From assembly GCF_002111595.1 (NCBI RefSeq), contig NZ_LUTN01000001.1, forward strand, positions 248,001 through 312,000: 64,000 nt of DNA. The letters run 5' to 3'. Shown here piece by piece: positions 35,469-44,324 of the stretch; within the stretch, counting starts at the first letter, position 1; each line of letters opens with the position of its first letter. The translations under genes were made by a program, and so were the position numbers. The notes below the pieces were generated by a model, which was not told the origin of the DNA, ran no database searches, and saw only the letters and a program-made list of their open reading frames with translations. The stretch is from Lonsdalea britannica. Lineage in GTDB: Bacteria; Pseudomonadota; Gammaproteobacteria; Enterobacterales; Enterobacteriaceae.

Positions 35469-36497
35469 TTAGCCCTGACTTTCCGGTAGCACGACCCATT
35501 CCGCCGTGGTCGCCGGAAACGGTTCGTCCGCTTCCGGTGGAGGCGTGACGGCGAGATTGACCACGGTCGGGTTAGCGGCGGAGTTAAACAGCAGTCGCGT
35601 GACGTCCGGGCGCGAGTAATGCCCCACCGGATCTGCGGCAGCCTTGGCAAAGGTGATCGCGGCGGGCTCCAGCGTCGCCATCAACAGTCCCTCTTCGTCT
35701 TCCGGCAGCGGCGTCGCCAGTTCGCCGCCATCCGGTCCAAAGATTCGCGCATGGCCGCCGCCGACTTTCAGCAGCTGGCGTTTGGTCTCATCGGTGCAGA
35801 GCTGCTCAATCATCTCCGGCGAGACGATGGCGCAGGGCGCGAGCACAAAGCATTGCCCCTCGGCGGCATAAAGACGCGACGCCGCTACGTTGACGTCCGG
35901 ACCCAGCGCCGCGGTCGCGCCCTGATAGAGGCTAAAACTGGGCCACGCGCCGATGTGGATTTGTTCATGTTGGGCATACATCGCGTAGCGCGTCAGCGGC
36001 TGGAGATGCTCCCAGCAGCACAGCGCCCCCAGCGTGCCAAGCGGCGTGGAGAAGGTGCGCAGGGAGGAACCGTCGCTTTCGCCAAACAGCGTACGTTCGA
36101 CGTGAGTCGCTTTCAGCTTGCGACGCGTTGCGACCGTTTCGCCCTGGTTGTCGATTATCCACTGAGCGATATACAGGCTGCCGTTATCACGCTCGCTGAA
36201 TCCCAGCACAACCCAGATATTGTTGGCCTGCGCCGCTGCCGCGATGCGTTTCGCCTGCTCGCTGTCCAGCGTCAGCGAGTTCTGGTGATAGCGGTAAACC
36301 CACGGCATTACGGCGGCAGGGGAGTCCAGCCACAGGAACCAGGGATAGCCCGGGATCCACGTTTCCGGGAAAGCCACCAGCTCGGCGCCACGCTGTGCGG
36401 CCTCTTCGATCAGGGCGATGGTCTTATCCACCGTGGCATTGAGATCCATAAATACCGGGGCGGCCTGTACGCAGGCGACGGTGATAGCTCGATTCAT
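35469..36497 (-). CDS. Nitrilase (carbon-nitrogen hydrolase)
   Basis: A 342-residue nitrilase converting nitriles to carboxylic acids plus ammonia. The catalytic triad is complete: Glu45 in FPETWIPGYPW, Lys129 in RRKLKATHVER and Cys161 in CCWEHLQPL. The CWEH form is the mark of true nitrilases rather than amidases, and the length fits. It is intact, the first gene of a minus-strand unit with the outer-membrane protein and globin, and divergent from an AraC regulator, the classic layout for nitrilase control. Plant nitriles, such as indole acetonitrile or cyanogenic or glucosinolate breakdown products, are possible substrates. The sequence does not decide between aliphatic and aromatic types. 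Confidence 0.92.
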   Translation of the reverse strand: MNRAITVACVQAAPVFMDLNATVDKTIALIEEAAQRGAELVAFPETWIPGYPWFLWLDSPAAVMPWVYRYHQNSLTLDSEQAKRIAAAAQANNIWVVLGFSERDNGSLYIAQWIIDNQGETVATRRKLKATHVERTLFGESDGSSLRTFSTPLGTLGALCCWEHLQPLTRYAMYAQHEQIHIGAWPSFSLYQGATAALGPDVNVAASRLYAAEGQCFVLAPCAIVSPEMIEQLCTDETKRQLLKVGGGHARIFGPDGGELATPLPEDEEGLLMATLEPAAITFAKAAADPVGHYSRPDVTRLLFNSAANPTVVNLAVTPPPEADEPFPATTAEWVVLPESQG

Positions 36498-36613
36498 CAG
36501 GGGTGCCTCTCTCCGTTGAAATAACGATGTGTTCGCTGTTTTTTATAAGGGGAACGGTGTTTCGCGCGTTATGACCAGAAGGAAGTCACTCTTGACTGAG
36601 AAGGAACTCCCGA

Positions 36614-36629
36614 TGGCACACAACTTGCA
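36614..36629 (+). promoter_or_regulatory. Candidate sigma-54 promoter upstream of the AraC-type gene
   Basis: TGGCACACAACTTGCA is a full match to TGGCAC-N5-TTGCA. It sits 39 bases before the regulator's ATG. It is one of the best -24/-12 matches in the window. No NtrC-type or TTCTCA palindrome was found in the 116 bases between it and the nitrilase start. Confidence 0.6.
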
Positions 36630-36668
36630 GCTTCCGCCGCGTGGGGAACAACACGATGGAGCTGCCGC

Positions 36669-37622
36669 ATGAAGGTGTTTGATACCGGAGAGGTGCTTGC
36701 CAGAGAACGTCACAGCTACTGGCGTGAAGCGATAAGCCAGACTTTCGTACCGTTAGAGTGCCGGATCGGCGACGGCGATTTTCATGGGCGATTACAGTCG
36801 CGCGCGCTATCGGATATTGCGCTGGTCAATGTGCAGGGCGCGCCGCAGACGGTGACGCGTACTCAAGGTCGGCTACATCAGTATTGCGATGATGTCATCC
36901 TGTTGAGCATGGTCAGACACGGTCGGACAGGCGTCGTTCAGGGTGGGCGAGAGGCGACGCTTGGCCGTGGCGAATTCGCGTTGTACGACACGCGCGCGCC
37001 TTACGAACTGCACCTGAATGGGGAGTTTCAGCAACTGGTGGTGCAATTTCCCCGACTGCATTTACAGCGTCGCTTAGGGCGGGTGGACGACTTGACCGCG
37101 GTGAGCTTCGGCGGCTCGCATCCGCTCAGTGGGCTGACCGCGAGTTTTCTCGATGGCTTGTTTAATCTGCCGGATGAATTGCCTAAACAGCACCAGCAGC
37201 GGCTGATTGATCAGGCGATGGATCTGCTGGCGACGATTATCGCCGATCATCGCAGTCATTCGGCTCAGTCTACGACGGCCAGTATGCTGTTTTTACAAAT
37301 AAAAATGCTGATTAACGACAATCTCTCAGATCCGGATTTAAACCTTAAAGCGGTCGCCCAACGTTTTAAAATCACGCCTCGCTACCTCAGCATGTTATTT
37401 CAACGGGAAGGTCACACATTCGGTCGCTATCTGTTAACGGCGCGGTTAAACCGGTGCGCGGAAACCTTGCGAGACCGAGGCGCGAGGCACGGTTCGGTCA
37501 GTGATATCGCCTACCGCTGGGGATTTAGCGATCCCGCCTATTTTTCGAGAGAATTTAAGAAAATGTTCGGTGCAACGCCGAGCCATTTTGTTCGGGCGCA
37601 ACCGACGACGGTCGGGCAGTAA
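36669..37622 (+). CDS. AraC family transcriptional regulator (NitR/FeaR-like)
   Basis: A 317-residue regulator. The N-terminal ligand domain is of the AraC_binding_2 type (WREAISQTFVPLECR start, FALYDTRAPYEL), which is seen in FeaR and NitR-like proteins. The C-terminal double helix-turn-helix spans about 205-310 (LNLKAVAQRFKITPRYLSMLFQREG; VSDIAYRWGFSDPAYFSREFKKMFGATPSHF). It is divergent from nitrilase, so it probably activates it in response to a nitrile or aromatic. The ATG at 36669 has GGAG 8 bases upstream. Having its own promoter of RpoN type would tie expression to nitrogen status. Confidence 0.9.
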   Translation: MKVFDTGEVLARERHSYWREAISQTFVPLECRIGDGDFHGRLQSRALSDIALVNVQGAPQTVTRTQGRLHQYCDDVILLSMVRHGRTGVVQGGREATLGRGEFALYDTRAPYELHLNGEFQQLVVQFPRLHLQRRLGRVDDLTAVSFGGSHPLSGLTASFLDGLFNLPDELPKQHQQRLIDQAMDLLATIIADHRSHSAQSTTASMLFLQIKMLINDNLSDPDLNLKAVAQRFKITPRYLSMLFQREGHTFGRYLLTARLNRCAETLRDRGARHGSVSDIAYRWGFSDPAYFSREFKKMFGATPSHFVRAQPTTVGQ

Positions 37623-37742
37623 TGGAGTGACGAACAGATCCATTGTATCCATCACCACGGTCTTGAATATGCCTCTTACTATGTCAGCGCCGCTGAATAA
37701 AACGGGCCATATCGTCCGTTCTATGGCCCCAGTCGATCATCG

Positions 37743-39011
37743 TTAGTGCGTCCACTCGCTGGCCACCATGGGCTGCGCTTTTTTCTCGTCGCGAGGAAAA
37801 CAAATCGCGGCCCCCAGGCTGATGGCAGACACCGCAAACATGTAATACGCCGGGGCAGGCGCGCCCCAACTATGCGACAGCCAGGCCACGATGAACGGCG
37901 AGAATCCGCCAAAGGTCATGGTCGCCAGATTGTAACTGATGGATAACGAGGTCACCCGGTTCTCGACGGGGAACAGCAATGTCAGCATGGTGGGCATGGT
38001 GGCAAATTGCGCGGCCAGACAGATGCCCAGCACCAGCTGCATAATCAGCATATGACTGATTTGGGGAGAATGAATCACCCAGGTAAACAGCGGCAGCACC
38101 ATCACGAAGTAGCCGATAGTGGCGACGAGGAACACGCGCTTTCTTCCGATTTTGTCCGCCAGAATGCCGAACAGGGGAATGATGATCGCCATCAGGCTGA
38201 CGATGCCGATTTGGATGGTCAGTACGCTGGTGATGGGCATGCCTAGCTGTTTACTGGCGAAGCTCGGCATATTAATCAACAACACGTAGAAGCCCACCGT
38301 TCCGCTGACCACCAGACAAAATCCGAGGATGATTTTTCTGACATCCAGCCGTTTTTTATCGCCTGGCAGGGTTTCCTCGGATTGCTGCTGAATAAACTCG
38401 TCGGATTCAGAGAGGTTATTTCGAATCCAGAGCCCGACCGGACAAATAATCAGACCGATGGCAAACGCAATTCGCCAGCCCCAGCTGTCCAGACTCTCTT
38501 TGAACACCTTGAAAATAATCATTGAGATAATCGATGCCAGCACCACCGCCAGACACTGCCCGAATAATTGCCAGGAACCGTAAAACGTTTTCTTATTGTC
38601 GTCTGAGCCTTCCACCAGATAGGAGGTTGAGCTGGCATATTCGCCACCGGTCGCGAACCCCTGAATAAGACGCGCGATGACGATCAATATCGGGGCTGTA
38701 ATACCAATCTGGTGATAGGACGGGGTCACGACAAAGATCGCGACCGCGATAAACATCAGCCAGATGATGAGCTGTAGCGCTTTCTTCCGGCCGTATTTAT
38801 CCGCATAAAAACCAATCACCAGTCCGCCAATTGGTCGGGTAAAAAAGCCCACGCCGAAGGTCGCTAACGAAATCAGCAGCGAACTGTATTCGTCATTGGC
38901 CGGAAAGAATTGTCTGGCGATCACCGCAGCGAAGAAGCCATAAATCAGAAAGTCATACCATTCGAGTATATTGCCGATGGTGCCTGCGATAATTTTTTTA
39001 TGGCTGCTCAT
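37743..39011 (-). CDS. MFS metabolite/H+ symporter (ProP/CitA/ShiA-type)
   Basis: A 422-residue transporter with 12 membrane helices, beginning AGTIGNILEWYDFLIYGFFAAVIA, the signature of the metabolite:H+ symporter family. The helix 2-3 loop YADKYGRKKAL and mid-protein FATGGEYASS are also characteristic. The family imports organic acids, betaines and similar solutes. It is the last gene of a four-gene operon (SDR, APC permease, amidase, MFS), 28 bases after the amidase gene. The ATG at 39011 is preceded by AGGGGAT. The solute is unknown; an organic acid released by the amidase is one possibility (inference). Confidence 0.9.
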   Translation of the reverse strand: MSSHKKIIAGTIGNILEWYDFLIYGFFAAVIARQFFPANDEYSSLLISLATFGVGFFTRPIGGLVIGFYADKYGRKKALQLIIWLMFIAVAIFVVTPSYHQIGITAPILIVIARLIQGFATGGEYASSTSYLVEGSDDNKKTFYGSWQLFGQCLAVVLASIISMIIFKVFKESLDSWGWRIAFAIGLIICPVGLWIRNNLSESDEFIQQQSEETLPGDKKRLDVRKIILGFCLVVSGTVGFYVLLINMPSFASKQLGMPITSVLTIQIGIVSLMAIIIPLFGILADKIGRKRVFLVATIGYFVMVLPLFTWVIHSPQISHMLIMQLVLGICLAAQFATMPTMLTLLFPVENRVTSLSISYNLATMTFGGFSPFIVAWLSHSWGAPAPAYYMFAVSAISLGAAICFPRDEKKAQPMVASEWTH

Positions 39012-39039
39012 TGTGATCCCCTCTGGTGAATAAATGAAA

Positions 39040-40503
39040 TCAATCGTGAATCAATTCGCTGTCGTTAATGGCCGGCGGTTTAACCTTTGCGGTCCATTGC
39101 GTGGCGGTTTCATAGGCCTGAGCCAGCCGCAGCACCGCCATATCGCGCTGAGGACGCCCGATAATTTGGAGCCCGGTAGGCAACCCTGATGGATTAAATC
39201 CGGCCGGCATATTCACGATGGGACAGCCGGAAAGGCTCCCGAGGATGGTGACTTCCATCCAGCGGTGATAGGTGTCCATCGTCCGGCCTGACAGGGTGTC
39301 CGGCCAATGGCGGTGTTTGTCGAAGGGAAAAACCTGCGCGCTCGGTAGTATCAGGAAGTCCACCTCATCGAAAAGCGCGAGCAATTTTCTGTAGAGCTGC
39401 GTTCTGACCGCCGACGCTGCATGACTTGCATCGCGCTTAACGCCAGCCCGTTCTCTATTTCCCAAAGCGCTTCCGGTTTCAGGAATGTCCGCTTCTCGGG
39501 GTCTGCGTAGAGGGGGAAAAGATTGTGCATCACGGCCGCGTGCCGCAGCGTACACCACGCGTTCCAGACCGAGTCGAAATCCATATCAATCACGACGTCG
39601 CTCACGTCGCAGCCGAGCGAAGAAAACGTGCTCAGCGCGGCTTCACACAGGGGCAATACGCCGTCTTCGAAGGGGAGGTGGCCCTGAAGATCGCCCAGCC
39701 AGCCGATTCGCAGACCGGTACAGTCGCTTTCCAGCGAGGCGGTAAACTGTTCGGCATCGACGTTCAGCGATAGCGGCGCGCGATCGTCCCGACCGGCCTG
39801 CGTGGCCAACAGAAGGGCAACGTCTTTGACGCAGCGCCCCATCGGACCTTCATACGCCATCTGGTTGATAAACAGCTCGTTGCTCTCCGTTAGAGGAACG
39901 CAGCCCTGCGAAGGGCGGAAGCCAATGACGTTATTGAAGGCGGCGGGGTTACGTAACGAGCCCATCATGTCGCTGCCGTCTGCCACCGGCAGCAGGTACA
40001 TCGCCAGTGCCGCCGCCGCGCCGCCGCTGCTGCCTCCTGCGGTCAACGCCGGGTGATAGGCATTGCCCGTCGCGCCGAACACCGAATTATAGGTCTGAGA
40101 ACCTAGCCCAAATTCCGGCGTATTGGTTTTACCGATCACGATGCACCCGCCTGCTTCATTCTTTCCACGATGAGGGCGTCTTTCTCGGGAATGTCCTCTG
40201 CGAAAATCCGCGATCCCCGGGTAGTCGGGATCCCTTGCGTGAGCGCCAGATCTTTCACCGCCAAAGGGAATCCATGCATCCAGCCTGATAGTCGCCCTTC
40301 GCCAAGGCGAGGTCTTTATCTTCCGCTTCTCTGAGCAGCCGCGATCTTTCCCGCAGGCTGACGATGGCATTAATCTGTGGATTAAACGCTTCAATATGGT
40401 CGAGATAGATCGCCATCACTTCCCGACAGGAGATGTCTTTATTCCTGATTAACGCGGAAAGTTGATGCGCGTTGAGCAGAACAAGACGTGGGTTATCAGA
40501 CAT
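39040..40503 (-). pseudogene. Amidase (amidase signature family), three -1 frameshifts
   Basis: Pieces in three frames join into one ~487-residue amidase. The N-terminus LVLLNAHQLSALIRNKDISC is followed, after one added base at 40284-40285, by GWMHGFPLAVKDLALTQGIPTTRGS with the catalytic Lys. A second at 40146-40148 gives QAGCIVIGKTNTPEFGLGS and then the Ser-rich signature TAGGSSGGAAAALA. A third at 39417 leads into ASAVRTQLYRKLL and the C-terminus. All family residues are present once corrected, so it reads as a good gene with three missed bases, although a real pseudogene with an intact operon around it cannot be excluded. It would release ammonia or an amine from an amide imported by the adjacent permease. 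Confidence 0.82.
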
Positions 40504-40514
40504 GATCCGGCCCT

Positions 40515-42047
40515 CTATTTTTCGTCATTCAACACGATGCGGCCAATCACCTGGAATTTTTGACGATCAAAAAGCTTAAACCAGGTGGCGATGGCGGCAC
40601 CGACGACAAAGCTGGCTAGCACAATCCACGGAATCGCTTTGTAGAACAGTGAATTGGCTGACGCGCCGGCCGCGAAATCCATATTGGCGAACAGCAGATA
40701 GACGACGTAAAGCATGCCAATCCCGCCCAGTAACGGCGCCAGAAAGGTTTTAAACCAGTGGCCGTTCTTGCGGTTTTCCGCATGCGCGTGGAAGTAGAAG
40801 ATGACGGCGAAGGCGCACAACGCTTGAACGATCATGATCCCCATCGTGCCGAGTATCGCCAGCAGCGTGTAGATATCCGCATAGGGATCTTTCCCCGCCA
40901 TAAGGAACAGGAGAACGATGGCGCTGGCGATCAGCGTTTGCACCGTCGACGCGACATGAGGCGAGCCATGTTTGGGGTGGGTCAGGCCCAGCGTGTTGCC
41001 TGAACGTGGGAACAGATTCTCCCGTCCGAGCGCATAGAGGTAGCGCGCGGCGCAGTTGTGGAAGGCCATCCCGCAGGCGAAGGAGCCGGTGATCACCAGA
41101 ATTTTGAACACGGAAACCGCCCACTCGCCCAGGTATTGGCGCGCCGGGCCATAGAAAATTTCAGCCGCTTGATTCGGGTCTTGCGCCAGCGCGATGGCTT
41201 TCTCCGGGCCTGTCCCGGCAATCGCCATCCAGGAAATAAACACATAGAACAGGCCGATGCCAATCACGGCCAGCAGTGTCGCCAGCGGAATGATTTTCTT
41301 CGGATTCCGCGACTCTTCGCCATACATGGCGGAGGATTCAAACCCGACCCAAGACCAGAAGGCGAAGAACAGGCCGATACCGGCGTTCGCCCCCGATACG
41401 CCCAGCGCGGGCGTAAACGCCTTCAATGGGTTGATCGACTCAGGAACAAAGCCCTGCGGCCCGCCGCCGTGTAACAGCACCGCGCCCGCCACGACGGTAA
41501 GGATGATAATTTCCAGCACCAGACAGACGCCCAGCATTTTCGACGTGAGCGAGATATCGAAGTAGCTGAGGACGCCGTTCGCCACCAGCATGCCCAGCGC
41601 GAAGACGATCCAGTGCACCTGTATCCCGGACAGCCCGTGGACCAAGTCTTCGCAGAAGAATGCGAAAATGCCGACCAGCGCCGCTTCAAACACGATATAG
41701 GTGAGCGTCACCGCGACCCCGGCGGCCATACCGATGACGCGTCCCAGCCCGTGAGAGATGAAGCCATAAAACGCGCCGGTGGCCGTGATGTACTTCGCCA
41801 TCTGCGCATAACCGACGGCGAACAGCGCCAGAATGATCGTCGCGACCAGAAATCCCGCGGGTGCGTACTGTCCGTTACCGCTCCCCACCGCGATGGGGAC
41901 ATTCCCCAGCATCGCCGTGATGGGCGCGGCAGTGGCGACGGTCATAAACAAGACGCCGGTCAGTCCGACGGCGTTGGGGCGCAGGCGCCGGATCGGCGGG
42001 GTACCCGCGTCATTCCCGGCCAGGTGAGTCATTATTTGATTACTCAT
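40515..42047 (-). CDS. APC-family amino acid/amine permease
   Basis: A 510-residue inner-membrane protein with 12-14 hydrophobic segments of the APC superfamily. The first helix has GLTGVLFMTVATAAPITAMLGNVP and a later one has GFESSAMYGEESRNPKKIIP, the loop typical of amino acid and polyamine transporters. It is second in the operon, 15 bases after the SDR and 11 bases before the amidase. With the kinase and phospho-lyase across the divergent promoter, an amino alcohol, amine or acylated derivative is the likely solute (inference). Confidence 0.9.
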   Translation of the reverse strand: MSNQIMTHLAGNDAGTPPIRRLRPNAVGLTGVLFMTVATAAPITAMLGNVPIAVGSGNGQYAPAGFLVATIILALFAVGYAQMAKYITATGAFYGFISHGLGRVIGMAAGVAVTLTYIVFEAALVGIFAFFCEDLVHGLSGIQVHWIVFALGMLVANGVLSYFDISLTSKMLGVCLVLEIIILTVVAGAVLLHGGGPQGFVPESINPLKAFTPALGVSGANAGIGLFFAFWSWVGFESSAMYGEESRNPKKIIPLATLLAVIGIGLFYVFISWMAIAGTGPEKAIALAQDPNQAAEIFYGPARQYLGEWAVSVFKILVITGSFACGMAFHNCAARYLYALGRENLFPRSGNTLGLTHPKHGSPHVASTVQTLIASAIVLLFLMAGKDPYADIYTLLAILGTMGIMIVQALCAFAVIFYFHAHAENRKNGHWFKTFLAPLLGGIGMLYVVYLLFANMDFAAGASANSLFYKAIPWIVLASFVVGAAIATWFKLFDRQKFQVIGRIVLNDEK

Positions 42048-42062
42048 GCGATGACCACTCCG

Positions 42063-42836
42063 TCAGGAAATGCAGGATAAGGATTCGGGAAGAATCTGGC
42101 CGCCGTCCACAATCAGCGTTTGCCCGGTGATATACCCGGACGCCTGAGAGGCAAAAAACAGCGCGGCGGCGGCAATGTCGTCAACGCTGCCGAGGCGATT
42201 CAGGGGGACGGACTTCGCCATCGCGGCAATATAGTCATCTCCCATGTCGGCCAACCCTTCCGTCACGATGTTGCCAGGGAGGATGGCATTGATGGTCACG
42301 CGATCTTTCGCCAGCTCTAACGCGGCGGTGCGCATGAAACCCAACTGGGACGCCTTGCTGGAGGCATAGTGCGCCCAGCCCGGATAACCGGTGACGGGGC
42401 CGGTGATGGAGGAGGTCAAAATGATGCGACCGTGGCCGGCGGTCTTGAGCCACGGCATGGCGGCCTGCACGCACAAAAAAGTGCCTTTACTGTTCACCGC
42501 ATGCACTTCATCCCACTGCGCTTCCGTCATTTCGCTGAGCGGCGCGGAAGGGAAAATGCCCGCGTTGCAACACAGCACGTCCAGCCCGCCAAAGTGCTCC
42601 GCGCACTGGGCAACGGTCTCTTTCACCTGTAGCGCCACGCTCACATCACAGAGATAGCCCGTCAGGTTCACGCCTGTGGCGCTGGCATGCTGGAGGGCGG
42701 ACTCCAGCTTGGCCGCATTTCTTGCGGTGATCGCCACATGGGCCCCCTGACGAGCAAAATTCAGCGCCAGCCCCAGCCCAATGCCGCTGCTGCCACCGGT
42801 AATCAGTACGTTCTTGCCGCGTATATCGTCGAACAT
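42063..42836 (-). CDS. Short-chain dehydrogenase/reductase
   Basis: A 257-residue classical SDR. The cofactor loop GGSSGIGLGLA is near residue 15, NAG near 90 (LCCNAGIF), the catalytic Ser in ILTSSIT, and Tyr-x-x-x-Lys in YASSKASQLGF. The C-terminus ends with GYITGQTLIVDGG. The ATG at 42836 follows AAGGAG; a longer frame upstream lacks a ribosome site. It heads the operon divergent from the kinase/phospho-lyase genes. An SDR there could oxidise or reduce the aldehyde or alcohol of that pathway, but the true substrate is not readable. Confidence 0.9.
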   Translation of the reverse strand: MFDDIRGKNVLITGGSSGIGLGLALNFARQGAHVAITARNAAKLESALQHASATGVNLTGYLCDVSVALQVKETVAQCAEHFGGLDVLCCNAGIFPSAPLSEMTEAQWDEVHAVNSKGTFLCVQAAMPWLKTAGHGRIILTSSITGPVTGYPGWAHYASSKASQLGFMRTAALELAKDRVTINAILPGNIVTEGLADMGDDYIAAMAKSVPLNRLGSVDDIAAAALFFASQASGYITGQTLIVDGGQILPESLSCIS

Positions 42837-42948
42837 GTGGGTCTCCTTGCTTACGTCAGACCGGGCTGTGTAGGGAATCATCGCTCCGCCGCTTTTCACA
42901 GATGCCGCCGGGAAACGATTGCCAATGTCGATAAAGAATAATCACGTA

Positions 42949-42968
42949 AATGTTGAATGATCAACATT
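42949..42968. promoter_or_regulatory. Candidate operator A in the divergent SDR/kinase promoter region
   Basis: AATGTTGA-ATGA-TCAACATT is a perfect inverted repeat ~110 bases before the SDR start. Its core half-site recurs in operator B at 43251. Nothing else was recognised in the 459-base divergent region 42837-43295. Confidence 0.5.
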
Positions 42969-43250
42969 ATTTGCTGGGTTTTCGCAAGGTTTAATCTGCG
43001 ACTTAATGGTGAGCTGTTTTGGTGCGATAAGGGGATTTTTATATTGTTGATTATATTTATTTTATCGGGTTTTTCTGGCTGCGGTTTATACGCAATAGCC
43101 GATAATATACAAAACATGCCCCATTGCGGGGCGTCTGATCTTATTAGTGATCATATTTTCTATTAAGCCATTAATATAAAAGGTTATATTTGGAGTGGTT
43201 GTATTGGATGATAACTATTTTTGTCGTTGTTCTTGCATAAAATCCAGCTT

Positions 43251-43266
43251 CAACATAAAAATGTTG
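43251..43266. promoter_or_regulatory. Candidate operator B in the divergent SDR/kinase promoter region
   Basis: CAACAT-AAAA-ATGTTG lies 30 bases before the kinase ATG. It is built from the same CAACAT/ATGTTG hexamers as operator A but with the order inverted. The DeoR regulator at 45771 is the obvious candidate binder. Confidence 0.45.
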
Positions 43267-43295
43267 TACTTCTGTCAGTTGTTGGATGTTCACTA

Positions 43296-44324
43296 ATGCT
43301 TTATGACGAAACGTATATAGAGACTATCAGCCGGTTACTGCGCGCAGAATTGCCTCGATGGGGCGTCAGTGAAGGTTCTGATCTCGCGCTGCTGACCTTT
43401 TCCGAAAATGCCACTTTTCTGGTGACGGATGCGATCACCAGTCACCGCTTGGTTTTGCGTGTGCATCGGCCCAATTATTGCGACCACGCTGAAATTGTGT
43501 CCGAGCTCGACTGGCTGCTGGCTCTGAAAAGCAGCGGGGTTATCGACGTGGCGGCGCCGCTTCCACAGTTGGATGGCGAACGCGTGGCGCGGCTGGCGGA
43601 TGAAACGGCTGAGACCTTTGTGGTGGCGTTTGAGTTTATCGCCGGCGCGGAGCCGGATAGCGCGTGCGATCTGTCTGCGTGGTATCGCCATCTGGGGCAA
43701 ATTGCGGCCCGCCTGCATCTGCATAGCCTGAGTTGGCAAAGGCCGTCGACCTTCACCCGCAAGGTATGGACGTTTGACACCATTATTGGCCAACAGGCGC
43801 TCTGGGGGGACTGGCGCTGCCTGAGTGAATTTGCGCCTGATGATCTCGCCCTGCTGGAAGAGACCGAAACCGTGCTGGAAACGCGGCTAGACGACTATGG
43901 GTGCTCACCGAACCGCTTCGGGCTGGTACACAGCGACATGAGACTTGCTAACCTGCTGGTGGACGGCGATAAGATGACGGTTATCGATTTTGATGACTGC
44001 GGTATTTGCTGGTTTGGCTGGGACTTCGCGACCGCGGTGAGTTTCATCGAAAACGATCCGCTCTTGGCGGATTACCAGTCGGCATGGGTGGAAGGCTATC
44101 GGAGCGTCCGTCCGCTTGACCCTCAGGACGAGGCCATCTTGCCCACGCTGGTCATGCTGCGTCGGCTTCAGTTGAGCGCTTGGATCGCCAGTCATGCCGA
44201 AACCCCCACCGCCCGGCAGTTAGCCGCCGATTATCCCGCAGGCACCGTGGCGCTGGCCCGGCAGTATCTGCGTGGACAGACACAACGCGTCGCGCGGAGC
44301 GCGCAGCAGGAGCCTTCGCAATGA
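43296..44324 (+). CDS. Aminoglycoside-phosphotransferase-fold kinase (amino-alcohol or hydroxylysine kinase-like)
   Basis: A 342-residue small-molecule kinase of the APH/choline-kinase fold. The catalytic loop HSDMRLANLL (His-x-Asp...Asn) and metal motif VIDFDDCGICWFGWD are intact, and the N-lobe carries a VLRVHRP nucleotide-binding strand. It overlaps the next gene by 4 bases (ATGA), so the two proteins are made together. In animals the hydroxylysine kinase (this fold) works with a class-III PLP phospho-lyase; in Erwinia an amino-alcohol kinase plus phospho-lyase route is known biochemically. The likely job is phosphorylation of an amino alcohol such as ethanolamine or 1-amino-2-propanol (inference). 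The start at 43296 is where fold content begins; its ribosome site is weak. Confidence 0.85.
   Translation: MLYDETYIETISRLLRAELPRWGVSEGSDLALLTFSENATFLVTDAITSHRLVLRVHRPNYCDHAEIVSELDWLLALKSSGVIDVAAPLPQLDGERVARLADETAETFVVAFEFIAGAEPDSACDLSAWYRHLGQIAARLHLHSLSWQRPSTFTRKVWTFDTIIGQQALWGDWRCLSEFAPDDLALLEETETVLETRLDDYGCSPNRFGLVHSDMRLANLLVDGDKMTVIDFDDCGICWFGWDFATAVSFIENDPLLADYQSAWVEGYRSVRPLDPQDEAILPTLVMLRRLQLSAWIASHAETPTARQLAADYPAGTVALARQYLRGQTQRVARSAQQEPSQ

Noticed and set aside
42957..43166. Small hydrophobic frames in the divergent SDR/kinase region
   Set aside because: They overlap the candidate operators, have no ribosome site and are explained by AT-rich composition.
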